The notes under the pieces: model-generated | Databases searched by the model: none | What the model was told of the DNA's origin: nothing | The model's input: the letters and a program-made list of their open reading frames with translations, nothing else | Position numbers and translations under genes: made by a program | Shown: piece by piece, positions 7,986-16,362 of the stretch | Position numbering within the stretch: the stretch's first letter is position 1 | Layout of the letters: every line of letters begins with the position of its first letter | Assembly (NCBI RefSeq): GCF_002001005.1 | Contig: NZ_MUNX01000151.1 | Span: 31,247-95,246 of the forward strand | Length of the DNA stretch: 64,000 nucleotides | Reading direction: 5' to 3' | Origin: Flavobacterium sp. A45 | Lineage (GTDB): Bacteria > Bacteroidota > Bacteroidia > Flavobacteriales > Flavobacteriaceae

Positions 7986-10046
7986 TTAATTTATAGTTTC
8001 CCCATTCCCAACGCCATCAGCATCCGGATTCACGAAAACCAATTTTTCTTCGGCATTGGTAGTCATCAAAATCATTCCTTGACTTTCTACGCCGCGAAGG
8101 TTTCTTGGTGCTAGATTCACGAGAACCGTAACACGTTTTCCAACAATATCTTCCGGTTTAAAACTCTCTGCAATTCCCGAAACGATTGTGCGAACATCAA
8201 TTCCGGTATCTACTTTCAAAATCAAAAGTTTGTTGGCTTTCGGCATTTTTTCAGCTTCAAGGATTGTTCCCACACGGATATCCATTTTGGCAAAATCTTC
8301 AAATTGGATTAAGTCTTTTTGAGGCTCCGCTACTTTATTCTCAGCTTTGTTAGCTGTTTTAGTTGCTTCCAATTTGTCTATTTGTTTTTGAATTTCTTCA
8401 TCTTCAATTTTTGCGAAAAGCAATTCAGCTTCACCAATTTGATGACCAGCTGTCAATAAATCAGAACTATCAGTTATGGTTTTCCAGTTTAAAGCAGATT
8501 CAATCTTCAAGATTCGAGACAGTTTTGTGGCTGTAAACGGCAAGAAAGGCTCACAAAGCGAACTCAAAGCAGCCGCAATTTGCAAGGCTACATACATTTG
8601 TGTTTGTACACGGGCCGGATCGGTTTTTACCATTTTCCAAGGCTCTTCGTCAGCTAAATATTTGTTTCCAAGTCTGGCGACATTCATCATTTCACCAAGA
8701 GCTTCTCTAAATCTATATCTCTCCAATGAACTCGAAATCACGGCTGGATACGCCTTCAATTCGGTCAAAGTCGCTTCGTCAACTTCTGACAATTCATTTG
8801 GTTGAGGTACAAGACCATTGTAATATTTATTAGTTAAAACAACAACACGATTAATGAAATTTCCATAAATCGCTACCAATTCGTTGTTGTTTCTTGCCTG
8901 AAAATCTTTCCAGGTAAAATCATTGTCTTTGGTTTCGGGTGCGTTTGATGTTAAAGCATAACGCAAAACATCCTGTTGGTTTGGAAATTCTTCCAAGTAT
9001 TCGTGCAACCAAACAGCCCAGTTTTTAGAAGTCGACAATTTGTTTCCTTCTAAGTTTAAGAACTCATTTGCAGGCACATTATCCGGCAAAATATAGCTTC
9101 CTTCGGCTTTTAGCATAGCAGGGAAAATTACGCAGTGAAAAACAATATTGTCTTTCCCAATGAAGTGAACCAGCTTGGTGTCCTGATCTTTCCAGTACGG
9201 CTCCCAATCTTTTCCTTCGCGTAAAGCCCATTCTTTGGTAGACGAAATGTATCCAATTGGTGCATCAAACCATACATATAATTTTTTTCCTTCGGCACCT
9301 TCTACGGGAACATCAATTCCCCAATCCAAGTCACGAGTTACAGCACGAGGCTCCAATCCGCCGTCGATCCAAGATTTTACTTGTCCATAAACATTCGGTT
9401 TCCAATCATTTTTATGCCCAACAAGAATCCATTCATTCAAAAAATCTGAATAACGATCCAAAGGCAAAAACCAGTGTTTCGTAGATTTCAAAATAGGAGT
9501 TTCTCCCGTAATGGTCGATTTAGGGTTGATTAAATCGGTTGCGTTTAGCGTAGAACCACATTTTTCGCATTGATCACCATAAGCTTCTTCATTGCCACAT
9601 TTCGGGCAAGTTCCAACTACAAAACGGTCTGCCAAAAATTGATCTGCTTTGGCATCATACAATTGCTCGGTTACTTCTTCAATAAAATCACCTTTGTCAT
9701 ACAGTTTCCTGAAAAATTCCGAAGCGGTATCATGATGAATTTTTGCCGAAGTCCTGGAGTAATTGTCGAATGAAATACCGAAATCTGAGAATGATTTCCT
9801 AATAATTCCATCGTATTTATCAATTACTTCCTGTGGCGTAATACCTTCTTTTTTAGCTTTCATCGAAATAGCAACGCCGTGTTCATCGCTTCCGCAAACA
9901 AACAAAACGTCTCTTCCCTGTAAACGTAAATAACGGGAATAAATGTCCGAAGGCACGTAAACACCCGCCAAATGCCCAATATGTATGGGTCCGTTCGTAT
10001 AAGGCAATGCCGCTGTAATGGTATATCTTTTTGGATTCTGTATCAT
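7986..10046 (-). CDS. metG: methionyl-tRNA synthetase
   Basis: The enzyme charges initiator and elongator tRNA-Met with methionine using ATP. The chosen start gives 686 residues beginning MIQNPKRYTITAALPYTNG; an upstream in-frame ATG at 10139 would add 31 residues that are unlike the family and fall inside an intergenic hairpin. The class I HIGH motif is HIGH at about residue 23. A zinc knuckle follows (CPKCGNEEAYGDQCEKCG, about 145-165). The KMSKS loop is present as KLSTSKN (about 345). The C-terminal 110 residues (from about 575) form the extra EMAP/Trbp111-like tRNA-binding domain (MDIRVGTI, AESFKPEDIVGK, NLAPRNLRGVESQGM) that drives dimerisation in long MetRS forms. The identification is secure. 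Confidence 0.97.
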   Translation of the reverse strand: MIQNPKRYTITAALPYTNGPIHIGHLAGVYVPSDIYSRYLRLQGRDVLFVCGSDEHGVAISMKAKKEGITPQEVIDKYDGIIRKSFSDFGISFDNYSRTSAKIHHDTASEFFRKLYDKGDFIEEVTEQLYDAKADQFLADRFVVGTCPKCGNEEAYGDQCEKCGSTLNATDLINPKSTITGETPILKSTKHWFLPLDRYSDFLNEWILVGHKNDWKPNVYGQVKSWIDGGLEPRAVTRDLDWGIDVPVEGAEGKKLYVWFDAPIGYISSTKEWALREGKDWEPYWKDQDTKLVHFIGKDNIVFHCVIFPAMLKAEGSYILPDNVPANEFLNLEGNKLSTSKNWAVWLHEYLEEFPNQQDVLRYALTSNAPETKDNDFTWKDFQARNNNELVAIYGNFINRVVVLTNKYYNGLVPQPNELSEVDEATLTELKAYPAVISSSLERYRFREALGEMMNVARLGNKYLADEEPWKMVKTDPARVQTQMYVALQIAAALSSLCEPFLPFTATKLSRILKIESALNWKTITDSSDLLTAGHQIGEAELLFAKIEDEEIQKQIDKLEATKTANKAENKVAEPQKDLIQFEDFAKMDIRVGTILEAEKMPKANKLLILKVDTGIDVRTIVSGIAESFKPEDIVGKRVTVLVNLAPRNLRGVESQGMILMTTNAEEKLVFVNPDADGVGNGETIN

Positions 10047-10067
10047 AAAATAATTTAGTTTGCTTCT

Positions 10068-10124
10068 CTCGCAAAGACGCATAGGCGTAAAGAGAATAAA
10101 ATGGCGACTTTTCGGCTTTGCGAG
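10068..10124. repeat. inverted repeat in the metG leader
   Basis: CTCGCAAAG (10068-10076) and CTTTGCGAG (10116-10124) are perfect nine-base arms with a 39-base GC-richer loop (AAAGACGC and GGCGTAAAG inside). With the -7 element at 10137-10144 it would be transcribed as a hairpin ahead of metG. The sequence type resembles dispersed CGCAAAG repeats, so it may not be a metG regulator. Confidence 0.6.
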
Positions 10125-10136
10125 AATAATTTTGTG

Positions 10137-10144
10137 CAAAAATA
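10137..10144 (-). promoter_or_regulatory. probable -7 element for metG
   Basis: On the minus strand the sequence reads TATTTTTG, matching TAnnTTTG, about 90 bases before the metG start. No clear -33 TTG is seen at the expected distance, so support is partial. Confidence 0.35.
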
Positions 10145-10290
10145 AGCAATAGAATTTTTATTTGAAGCTATTTCCCACTATCCGTTTCAAATATATTCTC
10201 TGAACTCTGCTGGAAATAAAATTATGTGTAGTAATCGAGTCTAGGAATTCAGGAATTTGATCTGTCTCTTATTTTTAATTTGGCTTTGTT

Positions 10291-10298
10291 TATATTTG
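10291..10298 (+). promoter_or_regulatory. probable -7 element for the small basic protein
   Basis: TATATTTG matches TAnnTTTG and is followed by C, with the ATG of the next gene 28 bases downstream. The -33 box is not clear. Confidence 0.4.
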
Positions 10299-10325
10299 CA
10301 TGTTAATTATAAAAGATTAGAAATT

Positions 10326-10496
10326 ATGGCAAAAGGACCTGAAAAAAACACGAAGAATAAGGCTTTACATACCAAATTGCTAAATCGAAAAAAGGCTAAA
10401 CTTCAAGAAGAAAAAAAAGAAAAAGCACTACGTTTGAAAGCTTTAGTTGCTAAAATGAATCAGAAAAAGAATAGTGACGAATCTGATCCTATATAA
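10326..10496 (+). CDS. small highly basic protein of unknown function
   Basis: The 56-residue protein starts MAKGPEKNTKNKALHTK and is about one third Lys/Arg, with a central helix-forming stretch (about 12-45) and an acidic tail. The longer in-frame ATG at 10257 is rejected because the extra 23 residues overlap the promoter-like sequence at 10291. Composition suggests binding to RNA, DNA or ribosomes, but this is inference only; no family motif is recognised. It lies alone between metG (divergent) and a lipoprotein gene. The strong composition and the well-placed promoter element support it as a real gene. Confidence 0.65.
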   Translation: MAKGPEKNTKNKALHTKLLNRKKAKLQEEKKEKALRLKALVAKMNQKKNSDESDPI

Positions 10497-10614
10497 CCCG
10501 TTTGGGTTTTTGCAATCCCAATCCATAATAATATAAAGAATATCAGTAATTATATAACAGTCTTCAGACGCTCTAAAGTTAATTTAGCCAATATTAATTT
10601 TAAATAAATAGAGC

Positions 10615-11037
10615 ATGAAAACTAGGAAAAGCATAATATTTGCATTAGCGTTGAGTATCGGATTATTTGCAACTTCTTGTAATTCTACTGATGAAAACGA
10701 AGGAGCTACAATAGCACCTATAGAAGGGAAATGGGGTATTGTTAAAGTTGGTTTCGATAATAATGGCGTAGAAACATTGGCTGATCCTCCACAAAATCAA
10801 AGTGGCTGTGATCATGATTACATTAATTTAAAAATTGATAATACAATGACTTCAGGAGATTATAATTCTGCTGTTAGTCCATGCGCATTAACAACTGTAT
10901 CAGGTACATATACCAGATCAGGGGGTAAATTGACAATTGTTACAAGTGGTGTAACGACAACATATGACATTGTTAATCTCACAGTTAGTGAATTAAAATT
11001 GAAACAAGGTAACGCTATCTCAGTCTATATCAGATAA
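10615..11037 (+). CDS. lipocalin-like lipoprotein
   Basis: The 140-residue protein has a lipoprotein signal peptide with lipobox LFATSC (Cys22). It then has a small beta-rich domain starting IEGKWGIVKV, the typical GKW start of Bacteroidetes lipocalin-like domains (Pfam Lipocalin_4 type), and ends with repeated strand pairs (SGTYTRSGGKLTIVTSG, LKLKQGNAISVYIR). Two Cys residues in the middle (SGCDHDY and SPCALT) could form a disulfide. It would be anchored in the inner or outer membrane; the ligand is unknown. It is a single gene with its own strong terminator. The lipoprotein call is secure and the domain call fairly good. Confidence 0.82.
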   Translation: MKTRKSIIFALALSIGLFATSCNSTDENEGATIAPIEGKWGIVKVGFDNNGVETLADPPQNQSGCDHDYINLKIDNTMTSGDYNSAVSPCALTTVSGTYTRSGGKLTIVTSGVTTTYDIVNLTVSELKLKQGNAISVYIR

Positions 11038-11083
11038 TAAATTTGTTCTGATACTAGAATCTGCACTTTTGGGATGTAGTATG

Positions 11084-11126
11084 AAACGGAAATGACTTTT
11101 TAAAAGTTATTTCCGTTTTTTTTTTT
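11084..11126 (+). terminator. strong rho-independent terminator
   Basis: A 17-base stem (11084-11100 with 11102-11118, one G-U pair) with a minimal loop is followed by a long T run to 11126. It lies 47 bases after the lipoprotein stop codon. Confidence 0.9.
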
Positions 11127-11173
11127 GAATGATAATCAAAGTAAAAAATAACTAAGGCATAAATTGTCTTTAC

Positions 11174-12058
11174 CTAAAACAATTTTTCAAACTCAGCAGG
11201 CATTTTATTTATTGGTTTTATTTTGATGTCTTTATAATAAACTTCGCCAGCTTCACTTTGCAATTGTATTTTTCCTTCGACTAATGGCTGGAATTTTTCA
11301 CCGTCAAAATAGCGGGAATTCTGTAAAACCATTACCACTTTTCCATTGATGATATGAAGACTTTTCCCTTCAAAACAAACCAATTCTATTTCTGTCCAAC
11401 CGTTATTAGAGGTTTCAGCTCTCATTTTTCGCATGCAAAACCCTGTGTTTTCGGTATGTGTTCCAAACGGAATAAATTGCTGGCTTTCATCAGCCACGGC
11501 ATTCATGCTGCCTTCAGGAATATACGCTCGGATGTCGATTGCTGCATTTGCAATATTCCAATAATCTCCAAAATGGCCTTCCATAATTTGAAATTCTTGC
11601 GAGAGCATCCAAGCTCGCCAGTAATCCACACCCGCTTCGCCTTGTGAGTGATACAGTACACCTGCATCCATTAGTTTATCGGTTCGGGGTTCCCATTTTT
11701 TGGTTCCAAATTTCACTTTTAGTTTCAAGCGGTAGTTTTTAAATTTTTCTTTGGTAAAAACACAGCCATAATATTCCCCCGAAACTTTGAGTACAGGCTC
11801 TTTGTTTTCCTGCACTACGGTAAACATATCGTTTACATTCTTGTTGTAGCCAATAGGAGGGATTTCGACCCCGTTCGCATCCGTTGGGACTTTGCCGGAA
11901 TAACCGTTCTGGTGTTTGTAACTTAGATACATATCCCATTTACTAAGGTTGTTGTCCAGTAAATTGATCCAGCCATCTTCGGACGAATTTGTGTTTTTAG
12001 TTACAGAGGTCAAGCTAAAAAGAAGGGCAAGTGCTATTACTAAAGGAATTTTTTTCAT
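11174..12058 (-). CDS. DUF1080 (3-keto-disaccharide hydrolase domain) exported protein
   Basis: The 294-residue protein has a Sec signal peptide and then one domain opening with GWINLLDNNLSKWDMYLS, the characteristic G(F/W)xxLFDGxxLxxW start of DUF1080. Later signatures include FKNYRLKLKVKFG (FxNFxLxxEFR-like), DAGVLYHSQGE and a C-terminal EGKIQLQSEAGEVYYKDIKIKP (written here in part: IQLQSEAGEVYYKDIKI), which is the family's IxLQxxGxxVxFRNIxI ending. Members have a concanavalin-like fold and act on glycans in the periplasm; several are reported to cleave 3-keto-glycosides. It stands alone with a terminator of the opposite gene just downstream. The domain is secure; the exact glycan is not known. 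Confidence 0.9.
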   Translation of the reverse strand: MKKIPLVIALALLFSLTSVTKNTNSSEDGWINLLDNNLSKWDMYLSYKHQNGYSGKVPTDANGVEIPPIGYNKNVNDMFTVVQENKEPVLKVSGEYYGCVFTKEKFKNYRLKLKVKFGTKKWEPRTDKLMDAGVLYHSQGEAGVDYWRAWMLSQEFQIMEGHFGDYWNIANAAIDIRAYIPEGSMNAVADESQQFIPFGTHTENTGFCMRKMRAETSNNGWTEIELVCFEGKSLHIINGKVVMVLQNSRYFDGEKFQPLVEGKIQLQSEAGEVYYKDIKIKPINKMPAEFEKLF

Positions 12059-12267
12059 AAGGTTAGTTTACGGTAAATTGATAGAAATTATTGTAACAAA
12101 ACTAATGAATTTATTAAAAGATGTAGTTTGAACACTTATTTAAAAAGAAGGGAATTATCTTTTTTTGTTTAATAAATGGTTTTATTTGATAAAAAACAAA
12201 AGCAGTAGTGCCTCAGTATTATTATTTGATGCAATTTTGCATTTCATTACATAAAAAACAAACACAC

Positions 12268-12807
12268 ATGGAATTCGGCAGAATCATTATTTCAGAAACG
12301 GCTTTTAACAGTGAAAATCCGCAAGACGTTATCAACTCTAATATTTCGGTTATCAATTTAATGCGTGAGGAAAAAGTTGATGATGATCTAATTCACGAAG
12401 ATGCGTTGATGAGTTATTATTTGGACTATTATTATTCCCAATATGTTTTGGGTAACTTTGCTCAATTTGTACATCATTCCGGTTGGAACAAAGAGTTAAA
12501 TGAACTGATTGAAGAAGGCTTGGCATTGATTGGTGCCTACAACCATTTGGAATTATTCCAACAGCTATCCAAAAAAGTAAAATTAATGAGCAGTGTAAAG
12601 CTCAATAAATTCCTGAAAGGGAAATTGGAAGGAGTCAATCCCACAAGAGATTTGCTTATCAACGACACTTTTTTCGAAATCGAAGAAAATCTGGTTACCT
12701 TGAACGCCAACTTTTTGAAATCACATCCCGATTTCGAAGTGCTTTCCGTTGACGAAATGTTTGCTGTTTTAGAAGAATTTGTAGGGCATGAGATAAAAAG
12801 GGAATAG
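12268..12807 (+). CDS. DMP19-type (DUF4375) protein
   Basis: The 179-residue start MEFGRIIISE is preferred over the ATG at 12208, whose extra 20 residues are atypical. The central part YLDYYYSQYVLGNFAQFVHHSG followed by EGLALIGA (residues about 50-95, quoted in parts) matches the DUF4375 pattern YxxYYxxQVxNGGFxQFxxNS...ALxxIGA. The name-giving DMP19 from Neisseria is a DNA-mimic that blocks a transcription factor, but most family members are uncharacterised. The protein is acidic overall, particularly in its N-terminal part and its last 40 residues, consistent with but not proof of a DNA-mimic role. It is cytosolic and transcribed alone. Confidence 0.72.
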   Translation: MEFGRIIISETAFNSENPQDVINSNISVINLMREEKVDDDLIHEDALMSYYLDYYYSQYVLGNFAQFVHHSGWNKELNELIEEGLALIGAYNHLELFQQLSKKVKLMSSVKLNKFLKGKLEGVNPTRDLLINDTFFEIEENLVTLNANFLKSHPDFEVLSVDEMFAVLEEFVGHEIKRE

Positions 12808-12918
12808 TTTATTCAATTTTGTTATATCTGACTGAAGGATTAAGATGTACAAAGACTTCTTACTTTAACTCGATAAAGACGATATTGTTTTTTGCTTGTT
12901 TAATAAATCATTCTATTT

Positions 12919-14835
12919 CTAATTCTTCACAAATTTCAATTTTTTTGAGCCAGTATCCGTTTGTATACTCATAAAATAAACACCAGACGACCAGGAACTA
13001 ATATCCCAAGTAGTTGCCGAACGGGTTGTTTTTATCCTTTGACCAGCGATGTTGTAAAAGACTGTTTTCTCAATAGTTATTCCGCTTAGTAGATTGAGAG
13101 AGAGAATGTCGTTTTGCTGATTTAAGGATATTTGTGCCGTTGTCAATTCAAATTTTTCTTTACTTAATGTTGCGGAGTTTCCTTTTGAAATGATGTTTTT
13201 ATTTGGGTCGAAAGTAATGCTCGAAATGGTGAAAGGAACGTTTTTCGTAAAAGTTTCCCCATTGACGGTGTTGTTTAAAACCAAATCCAATTGTTGGCCA
13301 CCAGTTCCAAAAACACGAATGGGCACCGGCATCTCAAAATAAGAAACCGAAGCATCTGATTGCGTTTGATTGATAGTAAATTTAGCTTGTCCGCCACTTA
13401 AATTCTGGGCTGTTATGTTGTAAATAGGATAACCCTGATTGTAAATCCAGTCGTTAAAGAATTCGGTTAGACTACTGTCATAAACAGCTTCTAAATGTGA
13501 TTGTAAATCGGGTGTTTTGGAGTATTTGTAGGCTAGATTGACATCTTTTAAATAATTTTTGAGCGCTTGAAAAAACAGATCATCCCCCATTTTGAAACGA
13601 AGCATATTCAGGACCATAGCTCCTTTATTATACGTTAATCGGGAGTCGAAAATTCTGTTGACATTGGTCAGATCGGTATCCGTCAAATATACTGCCCCAT
13701 TAGTTTGGGAAGTAATGTTGTTAATCATTTTGTTTTTTTCAGTTTCAAAAGCGGATTGGCCATCAAAATTTTCGATTACTAAAGCAGCAACATAAGTAGC
13801 AAATCCTTCGTTAAGCCAAATATCTTTCCAGCTACCACAAGTGATTTTGTCTCCAAACCATTGGTGCGCCATTTCGTGGGCAATTAATCCTCTGCCAAAA
13901 CTATTCATAAAGGAAACCGTGGTGTGCTCCATTCCGCCACCCCAGCCAAATTGTGCGTGACCATACTTTTCGGTATGGAAAGGATAGATTTCGAATAGGT
14001 TTTCATACAAATTCAAAATCAAGGGAGTTTGATCCAATTGTGTTTGTACCGAGGCTAATGTCTCGGGATAAATGTAGTTGATTATTGGATATTGGTTGGG
14101 AGCAGTTCCGCCTGTTTGGTTGTATACACTATAATTGGTTACGGCTATGGCAATCAAATATGCTGGAATTGGGTAGTCATGATGAAAATGGGTTGTTTTA
14201 GCGGTGCCATTAATTACTGGTGCGGCAGGTTCAATACCATTAGAAACACTTACATATTGTGAGGGGGCTGTAATATAAATATCGATGGCATCTACCTTGT
14301 CGTTCAAATCTTGTTTGCAGGGCCACCAATCACGTGCGCCATAAGGCTCAGACAGAGTATATAAAACAGGCGAATTATTGTGAGTAGAAGTAGTGAAAGC
14401 TGCTTCGCCAGTTGCAGGTGCTCCAGAATAGGAGATTACGACAGTTGCCGAAGCGCCCGAAGTGAGCATGCTTGGTAAAGTAATGACCAATTCGTTATTA
14501 GCGTTTTGCGTAAATGCCAATCCTAATGCATTTTGTGTAACGTTGCTTACCGTGAGTTGATTGGTGAGGTCAAACGTAACTGTTGTAAGATCAGTTAGTG
14601 CTGTGAAGGTTGTGGTCACCATTCCCGAAATAAAATAATTACTAGGGTCTACGGTAAATTCCAGTTTGTGGTAGGTAACATCATAGTTTTGAGTGTTGGG
14701 ATTGACTCTCAAGTTCATTTTCTTACTAGCCATCTTTTGTTCGAGGATAGCAATATCTTTTGTTTGGCTTTTGTTTTTTTGGCCATAGCCCGAAATCATT
14801 ATAGCCAATAAAACAATCAAGTATCTTTTTTTCAT
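12919..14835 (-). CDS. secreted M1-family aminopeptidase with T9SS sorting tail
   Basis: The 638-residue zinc metallopeptidase starts at MKKRYLIVLLAIM, chosen over an ATG at 14859 because it begins a normal signal peptide. The N-terminal M1 beta domain (about 45-220) is followed by GGGMEHTT (exopeptidase GxMEN-like signature) and HEMAHQWFGDK...WLNE (about residues 320-345), the HExxH-x18-E zinc site. A catalytic Tyr region (NKGAMVLNMLRF) follows. After a beta sandwich the last 75 residues look like a type A T9SS C-terminal domain (FYNIAGQRIKTT, SGVYFMSIQT, KKLKFVKN), so the enzyme should cross the outer membrane by T9SS. It removes N-terminal residues from peptides outside the cell. The calls for M1 and T9SS are both strong. 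Confidence 0.94.
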   Translation of the reverse strand: MKKRYLIVLLAIMISGYGQKNKSQTKDIAILEQKMASKKMNLRVNPNTQNYDVTYHKLEFTVDPSNYFISGMVTTTFTALTDLTTVTFDLTNQLTVSNVTQNALGLAFTQNANNELVITLPSMLTSGASATVVISYSGAPATGEAAFTTSTHNNSPVLYTLSEPYGARDWWPCKQDLNDKVDAIDIYITAPSQYVSVSNGIEPAAPVINGTAKTTHFHHDYPIPAYLIAIAVTNYSVYNQTGGTAPNQYPIINYIYPETLASVQTQLDQTPLILNLYENLFEIYPFHTEKYGHAQFGWGGGMEHTTVSFMNSFGRGLIAHEMAHQWFGDKITCGSWKDIWLNEGFATYVAALVIENFDGQSAFETEKNKMINNITSQTNGAVYLTDTDLTNVNRIFDSRLTYNKGAMVLNMLRFKMGDDLFFQALKNYLKDVNLAYKYSKTPDLQSHLEAVYDSSLTEFFNDWIYNQGYPIYNITAQNLSGGQAKFTINQTQSDASVSYFEMPVPIRVFGTGGQQLDLVLNNTVNGETFTKNVPFTISSITFDPNKNIISKGNSATLSKEKFELTTAQISLNQQNDILSLNLLSGITIEKTVFYNIAGQRIKTTRSATTWDISSWSSGVYFMSIQTDTGSKKLKFVKN

Positions 14836-14856
14836 TTTAAAATTCAATTGGTACAT

Positions 14857-14864
14857 CAAATATA
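14857..14864 (-). promoter_or_regulatory. -7 element for the M1 aminopeptidase
   Basis: On the minus strand it reads TATATTTG, matching TAnnTTTG, 22 bases before the chosen ATG. This spacing supports the start at 14835. No obvious -33 box is seen. Confidence 0.45.
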
Positions 14865-15113
14865 GTTAATGATTTGGCTATATTCTTTGTATGATTTACG
14901 GTCTGTTGAATTTTAGTTTTGCTTTAGTTTAAATGTATTGTTGAATAATTAGACTAAATTTAAAATTTATTTTACTGTAAATCAATACAGTGATGTTAAT
15001 TTTAAATAATGTAAATAAAAAATAAATATCTTTATAGTTAGGAAATCAATGCTTTTCTAGTTGTTTTTATTTGCCCTAAATGCAGATTTATCGTTTAACA
15101 TAAATATGGATCT

Positions 15114-15545
15114 ATGCAAAAAATTACTATTTTAATTAGTGGGTTTTTATTTGTTTTTTCGCTTCAGGCAAAAGAAGAAAAAACGTTCTCATCGATTGTT
15201 TTTAAAGAGCCTTTAAAGAATTCTTATTCAAAAATTCAAGATAAGAATGTAATCAAAGGGAATTGGCAAAGGGATGATTCGGCTATTGAATTGCACATTT
15301 CTAAACTTTTTGATAATGGTTCATTGGAACTGAATTATCTGAATTCGAAATTTATTTTTGTTGAAAAAGCGGGTTGGACAAATTCTTCGAATATTTTACG
15401 GCTATTTGTCATTTACAGACAAGAGGATAATCCCGGTTATAGCTTGTCATTGCGTTATCTTGCTGAAAAAGATTTGTTAATAGGAGCTTATGTTGACGGC
15501 ACCGATAACAAAACATACAACGTAACTTTCAAAAGAATCAAATAA
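15114..15545 (+). CDS. small exported protein of unknown function
   Basis: The 143-residue protein begins with a clear Sec signal peptide ending near FSLQAK (residue 20). The mature part is one beta-rich domain (GNWQRDDSAIELHIS, GSLELNYLN, YSLSLRYLAEKDLLIGAYV, YNVTFKRIK). The core GNWQR...L...LLIGxY resembles small lipocalin/YARHG-like periplasmic domains, but I cannot name a family. No lipobox is present. It is convergent with the next gene, sharing a bidirectional terminator, and has 254 bases of AT-rich sequence upstream without a recognised regulator. Confidence 0.72.
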   Translation: MQKITILISGFLFVFSLQAKEEKTFSSIVFKEPLKNSYSKIQDKNVIKGNWQRDDSAIELHISKLFDNGSLELNYLNSKFIFVEKAGWTNSSNILRLFVIYRQEDNPGYSLSLRYLAEKDLLIGAYVDGTDNKTYNVTFKRIK

Positions 15546-15565
15546 ATTTATTTGGAATCCAACAA

Positions 15566-15597
15566 AAAAAGCCACCTGATCTCTCAGATGGCTTTTT
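15566..15597. terminator. bidirectional terminator between convergent genes
   Basis: AAAAAGCCACCTGA (15566-15579) and TCAGATGGCTTTTT (15584-15597) form a 14-base stem with one mismatch (a G-U pair on the minus transcript) and a four-base loop. A/T runs flank both ends. It lies between the genes ending at 15545 and 15616. Confidence 0.88.
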
Positions 15598-15615
15598 GAA
15601 ATTATATTTATAAAA

Positions 15616-16134
15616 CTAAAGTTTAAATGTAACTCCAAATTTTGCACCACTTGTAGCTGAACCACCACCTAGTTCAAGATTAATACCAAAATTATCGGTA
15701 AAGAAATAACGACCACCTACTTGAAGTCCAAGCCCCAAAGATGTATTGTCTGGGTGTGGATTATTGTCGTAGTCATCATAATTCCAAATGTAATACGTAA
15801 GACTAGCTCCAGCATAGAAATCAAATTTGCTTGGCATATGTAATATTCTGTTGAAATGGTAATTACCGTTTGCTCCAATTCCTATTGCAGTGGAATCATA
15901 GTTATAGGAATTTCCATTATTGTTATATGGATCATCATCTGTTTGAAAAGATAATTGACCTCCAAGAGTCCAATCTTTTGCAATCCCATAATCAAGACCA
16001 ATATAGACAGGAACTCCCCAGCCTGAAAGTCCTACACCTGCGTTTAATTGTGTTCCTCCTGGTTCAAGCGGAGCTTGTGCAAATGCCCCAGTCGATATTA
16101 TACCAAAGGCAAACATTAGAATAAGTTTTTTCAT
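15616..16134 (-). CDS. outer membrane beta-barrel protein
   Basis: The 172-residue protein has a Sec signal peptide (cut after AFAQA, about residue 20) and a mature part made almost entirely of alternating strands with aromatic girdles and Gly-rich turns (WTLGGQLSFQTDD, FDFYAGASLTYYIW, LGLGLQVGGRYFF). It ends in FGVTFKL, whose final aromatic/hydrophobic strand suits BAM-dependent insertion. This is the common OmpW/OMP_b-brl type of small barrel with about eight strands. No enzymatic residues or ligand site are visible. It is transcribed alone and ends at the shared terminator. Confidence 0.85.
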   Translation of the reverse strand: MKKLILMFAFGIISTGAFAQAPLEPGGTQLNAGVGLSGWGVPVYIGLDYGIAKDWTLGGQLSFQTDDDPYNNNGNSYNYDSTAIGIGANGNYHFNRILHMPSKFDFYAGASLTYYIWNYDDYDNNPHPDNTSLGLGLQVGGRYFFTDNFGINLELGGGSATSGAKFGVTFKL

Positions 16135-16362
16135 AAATTTTGTTTTGTTTTTAAATACAACGTAAAATTAAGGTTTTATTATAGTGTCTTCTTTATTTTT
16201 GACAAAAAGAAGGGTTTTTTCTGTGAATTTTACAAACATATTTCAGAATATGCTTCTGGTAACTTTTATAAAGTTGCTGATTATCATTGCTTTCAAGTGT
16301 AAATTGTTTTTATCGTGATTTAAATTCAAAGAGGATTTCTTTATAAAATCACATGTAAGGAA

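Noticed and set aside
8476..8805. Open frame opposite metG
   Set aside because: It is a shadow of the metG coding strand with no start region or family motif.
10047..10139. N-terminal extension of metG
   Set aside because: The extra 31 residues are unlike the family and overlap a hairpin and the probable promoter; MIQNPKRYT is the standard start.
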